From Hirudo medicinalis (taxonomy: Eukaryota; Annelida; Clitellata; Hirudinida; Hirudinidae), in the NCBI GenBank assembly GCA_011800805.1, contig MPNW01000144.1:20259-84258 (forward strand): 64,000 nt of DNA, read 5' to 3'. Shown piece by piece: positions 1-13,000 of the stretch. The notes beneath the pieces were generated by a model. The model had not been told where the DNA came from. It did no database searches and saw only the letters and a program-made list of their open reading frames with translations. The position numbers and the translations under genes were made by a program. Positions within the stretch are counted from its first letter, which is position 1, and each line of letters opens with the position of its first letter.

Positions 1-370
1 GACAAGTAAATCGGATTGAATCGGTTGAACTGGTTGAAATCAACCGGTGATTGAAGTCACAATCTAAAAATAAAAAAAACTCGCCTGACTTTCTAGTCTC
101 AATGAACTTTTCAACTTATCGTCGCGAGCTAAAAACCATTGTCCAACTTTTCGTCAAAGTCACCCTTAACCACGCCCACACCATCACCTCATTGGTCGCC
201 ATCGGACACGCTCCGTTGGCCTCGGATGTGACTGACATCCCAGTCATCCGTAACGAGATGACGGAATGTCAAGGGTGATCGCTGATTGGTCGGAGCTGGT
301 TTTGGTCATTTATTGACATTTTCCTCCCTCGTCTCGAGGTTCAGTTGTGCGCGTAATTAATGTGATCCAG

Positions 371-690
<320 letters not shown>

Positions 691-1062
691 CTGTGTTGTC
701 GATGATGAACATCACAATTATCAAGCCATCGCGAGGTATTCGTACATTTGCACATCAATTTCAGACAAAATAATTTATTTATTTACAATTTATTTCTATG
801 AATAGATGTTCCGTTTAAGCTAATTAAAATTCAATTACTCCCCAAATAATTTAATTAATCAATTAATTACAGAAATTAATTGTGAGATCTCATTTGCAAA
901 ACAACAACACGGAAAGACACATGAAAAACTCCACCAACGACAAAACACAACAACAACAACAACAACAACTCGGACAAGGAACAGAGTCAGTCTTCGGTTG
1001 TTTCAGTTGCTCGGATGTGCAACACATTCAATCGTCTTCGACCCTTTGCAGTTGTTGTGAGC

Positions 1063-1206
1063 CAACAAATCAACAAACCAACAAATCAACAAACCAACAA
1101 ATCAACAAACCAACAAACCAACAAATCAACAAACCAACAAACCAACAAACCAACAAACCAACAAACCAACAAATCAACAAACCAACAAATCAACAAACCA
1201 ACAAAT
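1063..1206. repeat. 8-bp minisatellite, unit CAACAAAY, about 18 copies
   Basis: An uninterrupted array of CAACAAAC and CAACAAAT units. The two variants (C or T at position 8) alternate irregularly, which gives the array an internal pattern. Because 8 is not a multiple of 3, all three frames of a strand read the same repeated peptide, so the open frames over it are not evidence of coding. Confidence 0.95.
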
Positions 1207-1679
1207 TCATTCGCATCTCGTCGATAAAAAGGTTTGCCAATAAGAAGTTGGTTGACTGCGGTGTCTTGAGTGATGGTTGATCTCGTAGTGATTGAAATGT
1301 TCCGAGACCAATCGGTCTTGAACTGACGAGACCGAGTTATGATGATGATGAAATGTAAGATTTTTTAAAATATCTGAAATTGATATCTTTATCGTAAATA
1401 GTGCAATTTCTAATGGCGGGTTTTAACGCGTAATTAAATAATTAAAATAATAATAAAAATGTTACATTAAATGTTGAATTAATTAAAAATTATGAAATTA
1501 TTTAAAAAAAAAGAAGAAAAATCAAAGATTAAAATTTCAATTTCGAAGAGAACATCGCATTCGAACATTGTTAATGACATTGTTAGACGTCCACACGGAC
1601 GTGCTGGGTGTGTTTGTGCACGTGCCTGAAATAAATCAACATCCATTACATCAAACCATTACATTACCACCGTAAGTAA

Positions 1680-1790
1680 TTAGGACTGTGCTCCCAAAAC
1701 GGGGTTCGAATCCTGAACACTGCCATCGTGAGAGGCAGAGGAGATCTTGTGGACACCAGCGGACCTTGTGGAAGCACTGGACAAAGTTTA
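1680..1790 (+). repeat. tRNA-like short interspersed repeat, copy 1
   Basis: It contains GGTTCGAATCC at 1703-1713, a perfect Pol III internal B-box (T-arm) sequence, followed by TGCCATCGTGAGAGGC at 1721-1736. The same B-box-like core and the same 16-mer recur at 42837-42867. No tRNA cloverleaf can be drawn around it, so I read it as a tRNA-derived SINE-type repeat rather than a tRNA gene. The outer borders are estimates. Confidence 0.6.
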
Positions 1791-4700
1791 GCTCACATTT
1801 GAGCCAGGGATTTGTACTGAAATTTGTCTCGTGGGAGTGACCCAAGGATGTTAATCAGGAGCCAGGGTGCATCCCCAAATGGCTGTAGACTTGACCACGA
1901 ACATCTTCTGATCTTTTTTTTGCTCTTCCAAGACCATATCGAACCACCTTGATTGCTTGGAAGTGTACACCCCCCCTGCTGGGGATGCAGCCATTGGAAG
2001 GAATCCTCAAAATTTTAATTTATTTTTTTGGGGGTGGCGTGGCGTAAATAAACCCTCTAATTTGAACACCCTCCTGTCCTGCACTCAGATGCATTTAGAC
2101 GATTATTAATCATAGGTGATTAATTTTTTAATTTTGCGATTTTGCGACTGAGTCACTGTTTGACTGCACTGGTTGAGATTCTGAGAGAAAAACGTCTGCT
2201 GGTTTCATGGAAGTGTTTCTATCTTTTTTTCGTGCCGTGAGAATATTTTTGAGATCACATTTTTCATGTTCCGACGAGCTTTGGTTTTCTATTTTGAGCC
2301 TTTAAAGCAGAATTTGAAACATTACGAGAGCAGTTGTGGTGAACAATATATTTTGGGAAAATATAGGATCTAATGAAGGTTCGTTCCAATACATTTGAAC
2401 TGCGAGACGAGCTCAATAAATCGTTACATTGATGTCTTGATGTCTTATCCATCAAGTTGTGACATCTTCTTAAACAAGATTTTAATTCTACCGATTATAC
2501 ATTTTTACAACATTCCCATCACTTTCAAATGAACTCTGATCATCATTAATCGAGAACTTCATTCGGGTATTGTTGTCGTTGTTGCGCGTTGTTTTGTTCT
2601 TGTTGTTCTTGTTGTTCGGCTGCTTTGTGTGTTGTACAACTGCCCTTTTGTCTTCAGCAAACTCACTCTTACGAAAAATGATAACTTAATCGTTATTCTA
2701 ATTATCGCCATGTCGTCGACATCGTCGCCATCATCATCATTGTCACCGTCATCAACATTGTCGTCATCATCACCATCATCACCGACCAGAATGAACGGAC
2801 CACGGTTTCCGCGATTCCAACCTTTGGGGGGATGGCGCTGGTGGCACTGGCTGTGCCTCTGAGGACACGATGGCGTGCACATCCACGCGTGAGACAGCGT
2901 GTTTGAGGAGCAAATTCAAGACTTTATCTGAATCATTTGCTAGCTTTTTACTGTCGTGTGAGAAAGTTGCTCTTCTTGAATGGAGCGTTGACAATCTTTC
3001 TCATGACTGAGCAGTTCAAACTCATTGATTTAAAACCCGAGCTCACGCGAAGTCCCCTGATGCTCTCTGTCGTCTTCATTGTTCGCCTATGTACTTATCG
3101 CATCGTTAGTACTGGTCGCTAGTACTCCAACGCCGTGTACTGACTGAGGGCAGTCCGTGATAGCTGATTACCACCGCGATTCGTAGCACGTCGTAAATCA
3201 GACAATTGCTTAGTTCGGGTAGCGAATCGCTTGACAGATGTGTCCACATGTTAACGACGAGACCTTGCCGAGACCATCCTAGGAAGACAGTCTTGTAATC
3301 GCGAGATTCGTATTTGCTTGTACTGAACAGGTGGAAGGAAGACAAAGATGGTCTTGAGAGCTCGTGTCGTAAATAATTACTTTTTAAATGATCCTCCTTG
3401 TTACTGAATCTGAATCCGAATCTCTAATAAGGAGTCCAATTGTCGCACAGAATACAATCGACGGCCATTGTGATCGGTTCGGACCGAACGTTGCAAGCTC
3501 TTTGATGACGTCTTTTGCTGTGGCGCAATTAATTTCATTGTTTGAGGGCAACAAGACCAACAACTTACGAGCTCCGAGATCAGACAAGTCCAATATTCGC
3601 ATATGGATCATAGTTTCCTGTTATCTATCCTACTGTTAACAGCCAGGTTGTCTTGGTCTTGGTCATCATTTTAGCGAGATAGTTTTAAATTGAATAATCA
3701 CTTCATTGGTGGTCGGGTTTATTTTTCATCCGAGAACTTATGAAAAGAGGAATCACTCAGCTGAGTAACTTCATTTGATTGGAATCCCAGTGAAGTGTGA
3801 TTACGACAATCATACTTTTCTACTTGTCCATGTTTTCGTTGTTATTATGTTGTTATTGATTTATTCTGCATCACTGAATGCAATTGTGATTTCACAGAGA
3901 ATTGTTTAAAACCCGAATCGAGAAATTATAATCTTTTTGAAATGCCCACGACAATTTCATGTAAACTAAGTTGCTGATTACAGTCCATTCATAATTCCCT
4001 CGTCTTGGGCCTTGCTTGTCCGCCCTCCTCTTCGTCTTCATCATCATTCTAAACATAATCAACACTAATTAACAATAATTGCTGTTGTTAACTTAATTTA
4101 TTATTTCATTAACTGTTATTATTTATGACTCATGACAAGCTCTCCTCGAAATGGATGCAAATTCACAGGAAAGCGTGGAAGAAAGTCGAGAGTGAAATTG
4201 AAACCAAGTTGGACTGGACATCAGGCTTATGACTTTAATTATTATTTTTTTAATTTTCAAAACCCCAGTATCAGTAGTCGATGAACATTTATGCAAAAGT
4301 TTAAAAAAGGCAATATTTAGCATAATCTAGTAAAAAGACATCATCCACCACTTCGATTTTCCTCTTCCAAATAAACCAGTGGACACAGATGAAGGTCATG
4401 CCTTTTGCATCCTTTACATACTGCGAGAAACTTTAATTTTCAGGACCAAATCGAACCAATGTACACAGACGCATAAGACATATTTCTTATAATTTTCATA
4501 ATTCATAATTATTTTCTCAATATAATAACATTCCCTAAGATGTATTATTTTATTGATTACAAACATTAAAATTAGTGTTGTTATAAAAATTACAATCAAA
4601 TCAAATAAGAAATTGTCAACCTCCCCAAAAAAAATTTTATGAAAGGACCAACAAACACACTTTGGGAAATTTAGGGATTCAGACGGCCTTTTTTTAATTG

Positions 4701-5059
4701 GATTTCTTTTCAAATGTGTAACTTTTTAACCATATTCGTAAAAACTGCTTCGTGACTTTCAAACAAAACTCTCGTGGCTTTTAAATCATTTTATTTTCCT
4801 AAATTGATGACGCAGAATCAATATTCTGGGTCCTCTACCATCTGATAAAATATTTAATAAGAATGAAAACAGTAATAATAACAGCAGTATTAATCATAAT
4901 AACAATCGTAATAATAAAATGTGAGATTCCAAAATTAATAGCAGTAATTCGTTTAATAAATATTTATTCTCTTTTTCAGTCAAACATGAATTGTGATGAT
5001 TGGTCGGTCAAAAATGATGAACTTCAAATGGAAGTCAAATTGGATCTCCTTTTGTAGAA

Positions 5060-5436
5060 TTAATTAAAAACCTGTTTGCCTTTCGGAGCGTTTTCAATTT
5101 TAAATTGATCCAGTGAAAAATTAATTTCTAAACAAACCGCCATCAAGTTCTCGCCGAAGAATCTCTGCTTGGTTAATAGATTTGTCACCCCTTTGATAAA
5201 AACTTCATTGTCTCGCGTGCCTTGAAGCGGAAATTTCAACATTTGCCGATGTTTCCAAAAACTTCTCAGGCCATTAATCGTCTGCGTAGAAGATAAACAC
5301 AGATCAAAGCGATCCGAATGCTTTCCAGTTCGCCGAACGCGTGCAGTCCAGGTTAAGACGAGCGGAGGAGCAATGAAAGAATTCTTTTTATTTACCATTT
5401 TCGTGTTAATCGCTATGAAATGGAGAGATTAAGGCG
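5060..5436 (-). CDS. Possible exon of an unrecognised protein (weak)
   Basis: A minus-strand frame is open from just after a TAA at about 5437 down to the stop at 5060. With the ATG at 5398 it gives 112 residues. The composition looks more protein-like than other spurious frames (for example the stretch FWKHRQMLKFPLQG), and a plausible acceptor, TTTCATAG, lies just upstream. I recognise no family, found no partner exons, and there is no downstream donor because the frame ends in a stop. It could be a terminal exon, a decayed copy or chance. Confidence 0.2.
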
Positions 5437-6931
5437 CAGAAGGACGGCGGAGAACCGATGCCATTGTTTGTTGTGCTTCGGATGAAAATTCGAAATCGAT
5501 TCTGAGAAGGAGAGGAACACATTGCGAATTGGTTTTCCGAGTATTCTAAATTGAAGTCTTTGCCTCCAACAATGCAGCCATGATACACGTGAGATTAACC
5601 GCACAGAAGTTAATTAGCTGAAGATCAAAGTCGCTCCGAGTCTTTCCTGTTAGGGGCTGATAAATTATATTTAGCAAAACATTAGCTTAACCGATTAGGT
5701 AACCCCACCGACTGGTTGTAACAATTAATTGGCATTAACTTTCTATGGCTACAATTTATTTTATCGTAGTGTATTATTGTGTTTGTTGAGAAGCCAAAAG
5801 TCACGGGGCAACAAAGGATAATTGATACAGATCATTGGATTGTCAGAAAAGAATTGTGTCCATATCTTGAGATTAATAAGGTCGAAAAGATCATAAAGGC
5901 AATTGTACAACTGGGACAGGTAGCACATGCCTCAAGTTCATTCAATCTTGAGACCTCACTGATACCACAATTTATCCGTAGCTTAATCTATCTAGATATT
6001 TTATTGCAAAATATATTTTTATACATTTATATTTACACCACTTATTTATGCAAATAAATGAATTATAATTTATAAGAATTTTATTAACAGAAGTTTCTTT
6101 TCGATTCCCATTCTGAGGTTATCTATATACGACTTTAATTAAACCTTTAGGTCTTGTGACATGGAGGAAGTTTTTTTCATCTAAAGGACCTCTTGGAGGG
6201 GGACACTTGGCCCGGGCCTCCTCTTCAAAAGGGGAAAAAAGGCCACGAAAATTGAATCATGACCTTTTTGCTTTTCCATTACCTAAATTGACATAACATG
6301 ACAGAGGGGCCTCCTAAACTTTGTAAATGGTCCTGGTCTCCTCAAAGCTTTGAATGCCATCTATCCGAAACTTCGCAATTAAAATGAAATTTCAGATATC
6401 TTTTAACTTGTTTAGCGTCAATATGTCGCTCGGATGAAAAAGTTATCCAAACGATTTTTATCATCCGCAGATGATCGCCTGCGGACGGAAAACTCGGAAG
6501 GCCGACTAGATCACACCACTCACAGGCATTGGTGCTCTATAAGCAAAGTAGCAAATGGATCAATCAATTGCTTGAGAACCTCAGAAACTGTGTTGACTCA
6601 ACAAACATCCTGTGCACATCCAGGGATGTTCCCCACTTTTTTTTTTTTTAAGAGAACCAACCGAGTCACATCAGTTCCCAGACATAAGGTTGCATTTTTT
6701 TTAATGACAAATGCGCAAATCAAGCGCATTTTACAAGTTTGGAACACACCTCAAGCTGCCAATGGCTGTCAAGACATTAAGTACAATCCCTGAGTAATCT
6801 GATCTTATAGCAACAAAAAACAGAAAACGAAAACAAAGTTCCAGACGCATTCCAGACTTTACCCTTTACCACCACCAAAGTTTTCCAATTACAAGTAGGT
6901 AAATAAGCACTGATTCTGCAAATTGATGTAA

Positions 6932-6937
6932 TTTAAT
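6932..6937 (-). terminator. Possible UBE2J1 polyadenylation signal (ATTAAA)
   Basis: On the minus strand the hexamer reads ATTAAA, the commonest variant of AATAAA, about 185 bp past the UBE2J1 stop codon. No canonical AATAAA was found closer on that strand. Position is the only support. Confidence 0.3.
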
Positions 6938-7121
6938 CTCAAAATGATTTAACAACAACCATCCTGACTGAAGTTTACTCATATAACTTGAAGAATATAT
7001 GCCAAAACAAAGATGGTGAAGCAACCTCAAACTACCATATGATAATAACCATGTTGTGATCGATTCAAGTACTCGAGTAAAGGAAATCTTTCAATTGAAT
7101 AACTAAAACCACCAGATTCCA

Positions 7122-9600
7122 TCAAATGAACATGGAAACCCTCCTGGCTAGGAGACCAAAGATACAGAAGAGGAGGATGATGACAAAAATGTCGGCCATT
7201 GCATCCATGATTCCGGCCCTGGTAGCGTACCGGGGTCGAAGGGCGGCGACGGGCTCGGCGGAAACGTCGGTCGTACTTATTCGAGGCAGATTGGCCTGCT
7301 CGTCGACCCCCGCAGTTCTACCTCTTTGTCGCAAGGTGCTCGCCAAAGGTACGGGATCGCCGTCATCCATCCTGCTAAGACTCGGAGTGGGAGTGATTGG
7401 TGTCGAAGCGGTAGGCGCAGGTTTTTCCACATCGACTTCGTCTGCTTGCCGAGTCGCTTTGGCTTCTACGGACTTCTTTGCGGAGTCGATCGCATCGTCG
7501 GACCGGATCAATTTAGATTCTTCCTTGGAACTCGTGGCTCGGTCTGCTCCCGATTCTGGTGAAACGGTCGAAGAGGATGATTCGACTTTTGCCGAGCCCA
7601 CGGCCAGGGGTCGAGAAGCCAATTTTGGAGGTTCTTTCGGTCGAGCACCTGCATTAGAGGACGTCGTGGTCGAAGATATCGACGACATTTGCGAAGAGAC
7701 CGTCGTCGTGCCCATTTGGGAGGACGCTGCCGGTTGGGTGGCTCTCGGCGGGAAAGCATAAGCTCCACCGAAAATGTTCGGTGTAAGCACAGGAGGAAGT
7801 GGGGCATTTGGCACAGAGACCGGTATTTGATTGGCATTCATAAAAATATTTGGCATGAAAAGGGGAGGTGGAACGAGGAAGGGCAAATAAGGATTCACAA
7901 CAGGTTGAGGGAGAGTTTGGCCAGCATTGGATGTCGACGGAGCTTGAGGTTGAACTCCCGGATATGGAAAAGGAAATTGTGGCATCACAAAGGGCACTGG
8001 AGGAAATGGAAAAGCAATGTTTGAAAATGATCCCGGCGCTTGAATTCTCTGAGAAGTGTAAAATGTTGGAGCAGAGGGAACAGAAGACTGCGATGTTACG
8101 ATCGTATGAGCTTGTTGAGTTGCCGAAACCGGTTCTGGAACCGAAGAACTGCCGGCAGTACCATTACCGCCTCCAACAGCTTCAGCTTCACTCGAAGATT
8201 TCTGTTTTTCAGCCTACAAACATTTTATAATGCAAACTGTAATTTTTTTTTTTAACTGTAATGATATTTTAAAACATTTTCAAAATGTACAATGCTCTAA
8301 GAAATTGCAGTTTCAAACAAATTTATGCAACATCCATGGAAATCATTAAACCCAGGACCACCCTGATGGTTCAACAGGTCGAAATGTGTTATCAGATTAC
8401 TTATAACAAAACCTGCATGCTGATCTGTTGTCCAAGTTCTTTAGCTTCCTTGGTCAATTCCTTGCTGAGTTCAGTGATGGGCATGACGAGATCCTTTATG
8501 GGACCACACTGTGGGCATCTCCAATCCTGAGACCTGGTTTAGCAAATACAGTAATTTAAGGATTGTTGCTAGATATTGCATTTATTTAATGAAATATATT
8601 TTAGAACATTCACAAACATTAAGTCACTAAAACAATGTTCGGCCGCAAAATGTAAAGTCATTTAAAACACAAATGAGTTAAATAAAACCAACTTCTTAGC
8701 AAGCAATTTCCTCTCTTCCGGAGTGTAGTCCAAGGATCCGATAGCCCCGTTTCCGTGCGTGGGCATAAAACCAATTATGCCCAGTAATGCAGTTCTCACT
8801 GATTTAGTGTAATGTAAATGAGGTTAGAACTAGTTATAACATATTTTCAATTAACAAATTATTGTCACATGTTGGGATAACAAGGCCTAAACTAGAAAAA
8901 TAAATGTCCTTTACAAAAACAAGTTTTGAAAATTTCATTTATAGAGTTTCAACACAATTTCAAGTAAACAAAATTACAGACTAACAAGACCATGAAGGTT
9001 GCCATGACTCAGGGTGAAATCCAGAAATGCTGAGGCAAATTTTCCTGTTTGTTTCAAATCTCCCGCTGGGCTAAAATATTCACAACAAAGTATTACACTC
9101 ACTCTGGAAATACTAAAAGAGTATTAATCTCATTGCCGTTCTTTCTTACTGTCAATAAAATAATGCTGGGAGGTTTCATTGGATATTCGGGTGGTAAAAT
9201 AATCCTTCCATGATAAACTCCATTTTCAAAGTCACTATCTGCAGGTCCCCTGATGGTGAAGTGCCACTCGAACAAATTGTCCTGTAAAAATGTAATATGT
9301 TCGTCATTAAAATCTTGTTGTTTGTGGTTGTTGTGCACTTGGCGAGACTCAAGTGATGAGAAATTCATAAGCAGCTTCAAACTCTTTGCAAATCATGCAA
9401 TAAGTTTTAAGTTGCAGAAAAATGCAAATTACTTCAAGTGGATACGCAGAAAATTGCTCCGTTTTGTCCTTTAGTTCCTGGGCTTCTCTCATCAACCTTT
9501 TTACAGCTGATAACAAACGTTAATTTCAATTCTAAAAATCGTACCTACAATGTGCACAAAATGTTTTACCTGGATTACGTAAATTATATCCACCTTCCAT
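7122..9600 (-). CDS. UBE2J1: Ubiquitin-conjugating enzyme E2 J1 (tail-anchored ER E2), 7 exons, 546 aa
   Basis: Exons in transcript order: 9570-9600, 9433-9506, 9150-9281, 8986-9070, 8693-8798, 8413-8533, 7122-8213. All junctions are GT-AG and phases agree. Start MEGGYNLRNPAVKRLMREAQ is the family N-terminus. The E2 core spans residues 1 to about 170, with the catalytic cysteine at residue 91 in KICLSISG, the same number as in human UBE2J1. It continues through WQPSW, GIIGFMP and GAIGSLDYTPEER. The last exon adds a long Ser/Pro-rich linker and a C-terminal hydrophobic anchor (about residues 518-546, VIILLFCIFGLLARR) that ends in the cytosol-to-ER tail-anchor style. In the family this enzyme loads ubiquitin at the ER membrane for ERAD. 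Odd points: 546 aa against about 318 in human, all from the linker, and the usual NGRF motif reads SGRF. Divergently placed to the AKAP9 locus. Confidence 0.96.
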
Positions 9601-10018
9601 TATTTTCGGGATTCAGCAAAAGATTTTACAGCACAAATTTGGCCCTAAACAAATTTATAGAGAGTTGACATCTTGTTGTTTGATCATAAGTTACGTGGCG
9701 TTCAACTAAAGCCTCATCAATTTAAGCTAAAAATTTTCTAAAAACTTTTTATTATATTATTATTATTATTAATTAGTGTGAAAATAAATTTTGTAGTTAA
9801 TGAAAACTTGCATGACACAATTTAATCTGAGAGATAAGCGTTTAACTGTCAAAATTTGAAAATCAAAAGAAAATGTAATAACGGACAGACTTATTCGTTT
9901 AGAATTTCAGATTTGACAAATCAAAACCATTAAAGTTATATTCAGAAATTCCACGCCATTGCCGTCTGTTTGTTTAGGATTATGAAATGTGCTGAGCCTG
10001 GATCGAAAATCGATTTAG
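9601..10018. promoter_or_regulatory. Shared divergent promoter region of UBE2J1 and the AKAP9 locus
   Basis: The start codons of UBE2J1 (minus, 9600) and the AKAP9-like gene (plus, 10019) face away from each other with only 418 bp between them. Both promoters and both 5' UTRs must fit here unless upstream non-coding exons exist. No convincing TATA box or CpG-rich core stands out; the DNA is AT-rich. The call rests on gene geometry alone. Confidence 0.55.
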
Positions 10019-13000
10019 ATGGATAATGAAGACAAAATTAGGAAAATAGAAGCGGCGAAACGAAAGGTTGATTTTACTTTCGTTTTAGTGTTATTGGTTG
10101 AAAGCGTTTATGTTTATGCTGCGTCTTAGCTTTTTACGTGGCAGTTAACTAGCTTTTGCGATGTTTGGTCATCTTTGAAACATATGTGCAGGTGTTTTAG
10201 ACTAAACGAGTTTTTTAAAAGATAAAAACTTTGATGAATTGTGTACTTTATATTTGTTATATTAAAGCAGACGTCGTTGACATTGGTCATGGTGTAACAT
10301 TAACATATTTTGATTAGTAAATCATATCATATCGTTTTTAAGGGATTTATCTGTTTTGTCTTGTTCTTGAAACATAATGAGCTTCATATTAGTATGAAGA
10401 TACCATCCATCTTTAATTTATTAACTAGTTATTTTTATATTTGACAACAGCCTGTTTTTGCCTTAATTGTTTATGATCATCTACTTAAAATGATTAATTG
10501 CATTGATGAGAATTTTTCCATGAATTGATTATTGTCAGTAGTCTTCATTTTTCTAAGTAAATTAATGCTATTAACATGATATATTTCTTAATTCCTTGTG
10601 AAAACATGTCAAACCATGATGATTTTTGATTAAATGAAAATCATTGAATCATTTGATAGCTGGAAAAACACAAGAAGAAACAATTGGCTTTAAGCTTGAG
10701 TAGCACCACTCAAGTTGAAGCTCATTTTGAAGGAAGGAGCTCTGTGAATCCAACCTATGACAGACATCTTATGGCTTCTTCAGAAACTTCTTTATCTGTG
10801 AGTTTTTGCTAATGAAGTGTTACATTTTGAAAAAAGTTTGTTTCAATATTTGATAAATACTGAATTACTAATTGACAAAATGCAACAATTTTGGAATAAT
10901 GAACAGGCTACTAATGAAACGCATACTTAAACTTGAAAAGGATCATTGCTTATTTCTAATTTGTCAAATCAAATATTGTAGTGTTTCACCACTGTTTTTT
11001 GTTTATTTGTCAATCCTAAAACCCATAGGAATTTCCTGAAAATACATCATCCTGGTCAAATGAAAAAATTATTGAACTCGAAGAAATCTTGATCGGAAAG
11101 CAATCAGTCATCGATTCTCTGATAGAAGAAAATGAAGCTCTTAAAGCGAAACTTACGTCCGATGTGAGTTGCTCAAAATTTGTCGAAGTAGTTCTTTGTT
11201 TTTGGAAGTAAGGTTTGCTTCATTTTCAATTGCTTTATTAATCACAAATGTTTTCAGGATGTTAACGTAAACGACGTCGAGCTGCCGGTTCAAGATAAAG
11301 AAGTATTGAATTCTGTTGAAGAATATAATTTTAAGGTTGGTTTGGATCAAAAGAACAGAGTTTTAATAACTAGTTTGATAACTGTTTCTTGCACATACAC
11401 ATTTTCTTTAAAATGATTTTCCATTATCATATATTTGTTAAGTAAAAAAATAGTTGAGATCCTACTTCGATGTAATTGCTAGCTGACCGAACTGGAGTAT
11501 GCCTTAAAAGAAAGAGACGACGCCATCGGCAGGCTGACGGGCAACGTTCAAAACCTGACGAGAAACAGGGACGAGCTGCAGTTGGAATACACCAGTCAGA
11601 TTGATCAACTCACAACGCACGTTCACACTCTCCAATCACAGTTGAAACAGGTTTAAGGATGCCATTCTTTGTTTTTAATAATTATTCGTACCTGTCGTCT
11701 TTCAAGTATTCACATGAACATTTCTTTTCCTCAAGAGTTTTGCTCTTTCCCAGAACTAATTAGCATTTTTTAGTCGTCTAATGGATTTATTTGTTTGAAG
11801 GGCTGAGTTTCAACTTATTTTTAATGATTAAAATGTTGATAGGCTGGACAATGGCTTCACAACCAGATTGGTGAATCTTCAGCTTTGGCTCTCATAGAAG
11901 CAAAGGATGAAATTCTGGCTCTCCAGAAAGACTCATTGCAGAAAGAGTCACAGTTGAAGGCACTTCAGGAAGCCATCAGACAACGAGATACTGCCATGCA
12001 AACCCTGGTCATTCAAATTAATGAAAACAATCTCAACTATACGAACATTCATAATGAGATTCAAATCTTAAAGGTACAACTCGATGAAAAGACTGAGCAA
12101 CTTGCAAGGTACGAATCTGTTGGGCTCGACGGAGTCCGAGACGTCCAAACCGGAACGAGTTCGGAGGTTTACGACCAATTCAAGGAGTCCCTTAGAAGAC
12201 AACAACCTTTTGCCTTCAAGGATGTGGAGGGAATATCATATGATGAATTTAATGTCATGATGGAAAGAAGTCTTTCTGCACTAAGAGCAGAGCTGGATGA
12301 ATTTTATGGAATTGAAATAAACAAAATCAAAGACTGCCTTAACTCTCAACACCAGAGTGAACTACGGAGGTTGAAGACTGAAGTTGTCCATTTGGAGGAG
12401 GAAAGGTCAAGGTTTTCAAGTCAGGCCTCAAAATGGCAGGAACAGTATGTTTTACTGAGCCAGCAAAACATTTCTACCTCTGATCTTGTCCAAGAAGTTG
12501 GCAACGTACTCACAGAAAACATTCGACTCAACCAGCTAGTCGATGAGCTGAGGGCTCAAATTCATGTTTCTTCTTCAAAAATGACATCCACTGAGCTTAC
12601 TAGTCAAGCATCTCAAGCCATTGACATGAGTTCATTAATGGCCTTTGAGAAAGGTTTGCAAGAGCTTGAAAAATTAAAATCTGAGAATTTGAAAATGGAG
12701 AAGACATTTTACAGCAAGGATCAGTTGATACAAGGATTGGAAGAACAAATTATGAATTTGAAGGATGATTTGAGGCTGTCATATGATAAAGAGAAAGAAG
12801 CCATTAAGGAAATGCTGCAATCAGAATACTTCCAAGCCCTTCAGAAGAATAAAGAGGAAATTGAAAAGTTGTCTCGGGAAAAATTAAAACTCTCAAAAGA
12901 AGTTTCGTCCTGGCAACAACAATATATTCTTCTTAGTCAGCAAAATGTTTCTAGTACTGACCTTGTTGAACAGATAGGCTCTGTTGTCACAGAAAACATC

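Noticed and set aside
882..1280. Gln/Asn/Thr-rich open frames over the minisatellite
   Set aside because: An 8-bp array without stop codons is open in several frames by construction; there is no splice or homology support.
1690..1760. tRNA gene
   Set aside because: Only the T-arm/B-box part matches. No acceptor stem, anticodon arm or D-arm can be paired around it, and a diverged second copy in an intron points to a repeat.
3384..3639. Overlapping open frames on both strands
   Set aside because: Neither shows conserved motifs or splice context. Overlap on both strands suggests a chance absence of stops.
6434..6793. 119-codon plus-strand frame downstream of UBE2J1
   Set aside because: It contains a run of Phe from a poly-T tract and mixed composition, and it lies opposite the UBE2J1 3' region.
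7126..8255. Plus-strand open frames opposite UBE2J1 (up to 211 codons)
   Set aside because: They are antisense to the last UBE2J1 exon, whose identity is certain from the E2 core and matching phases.
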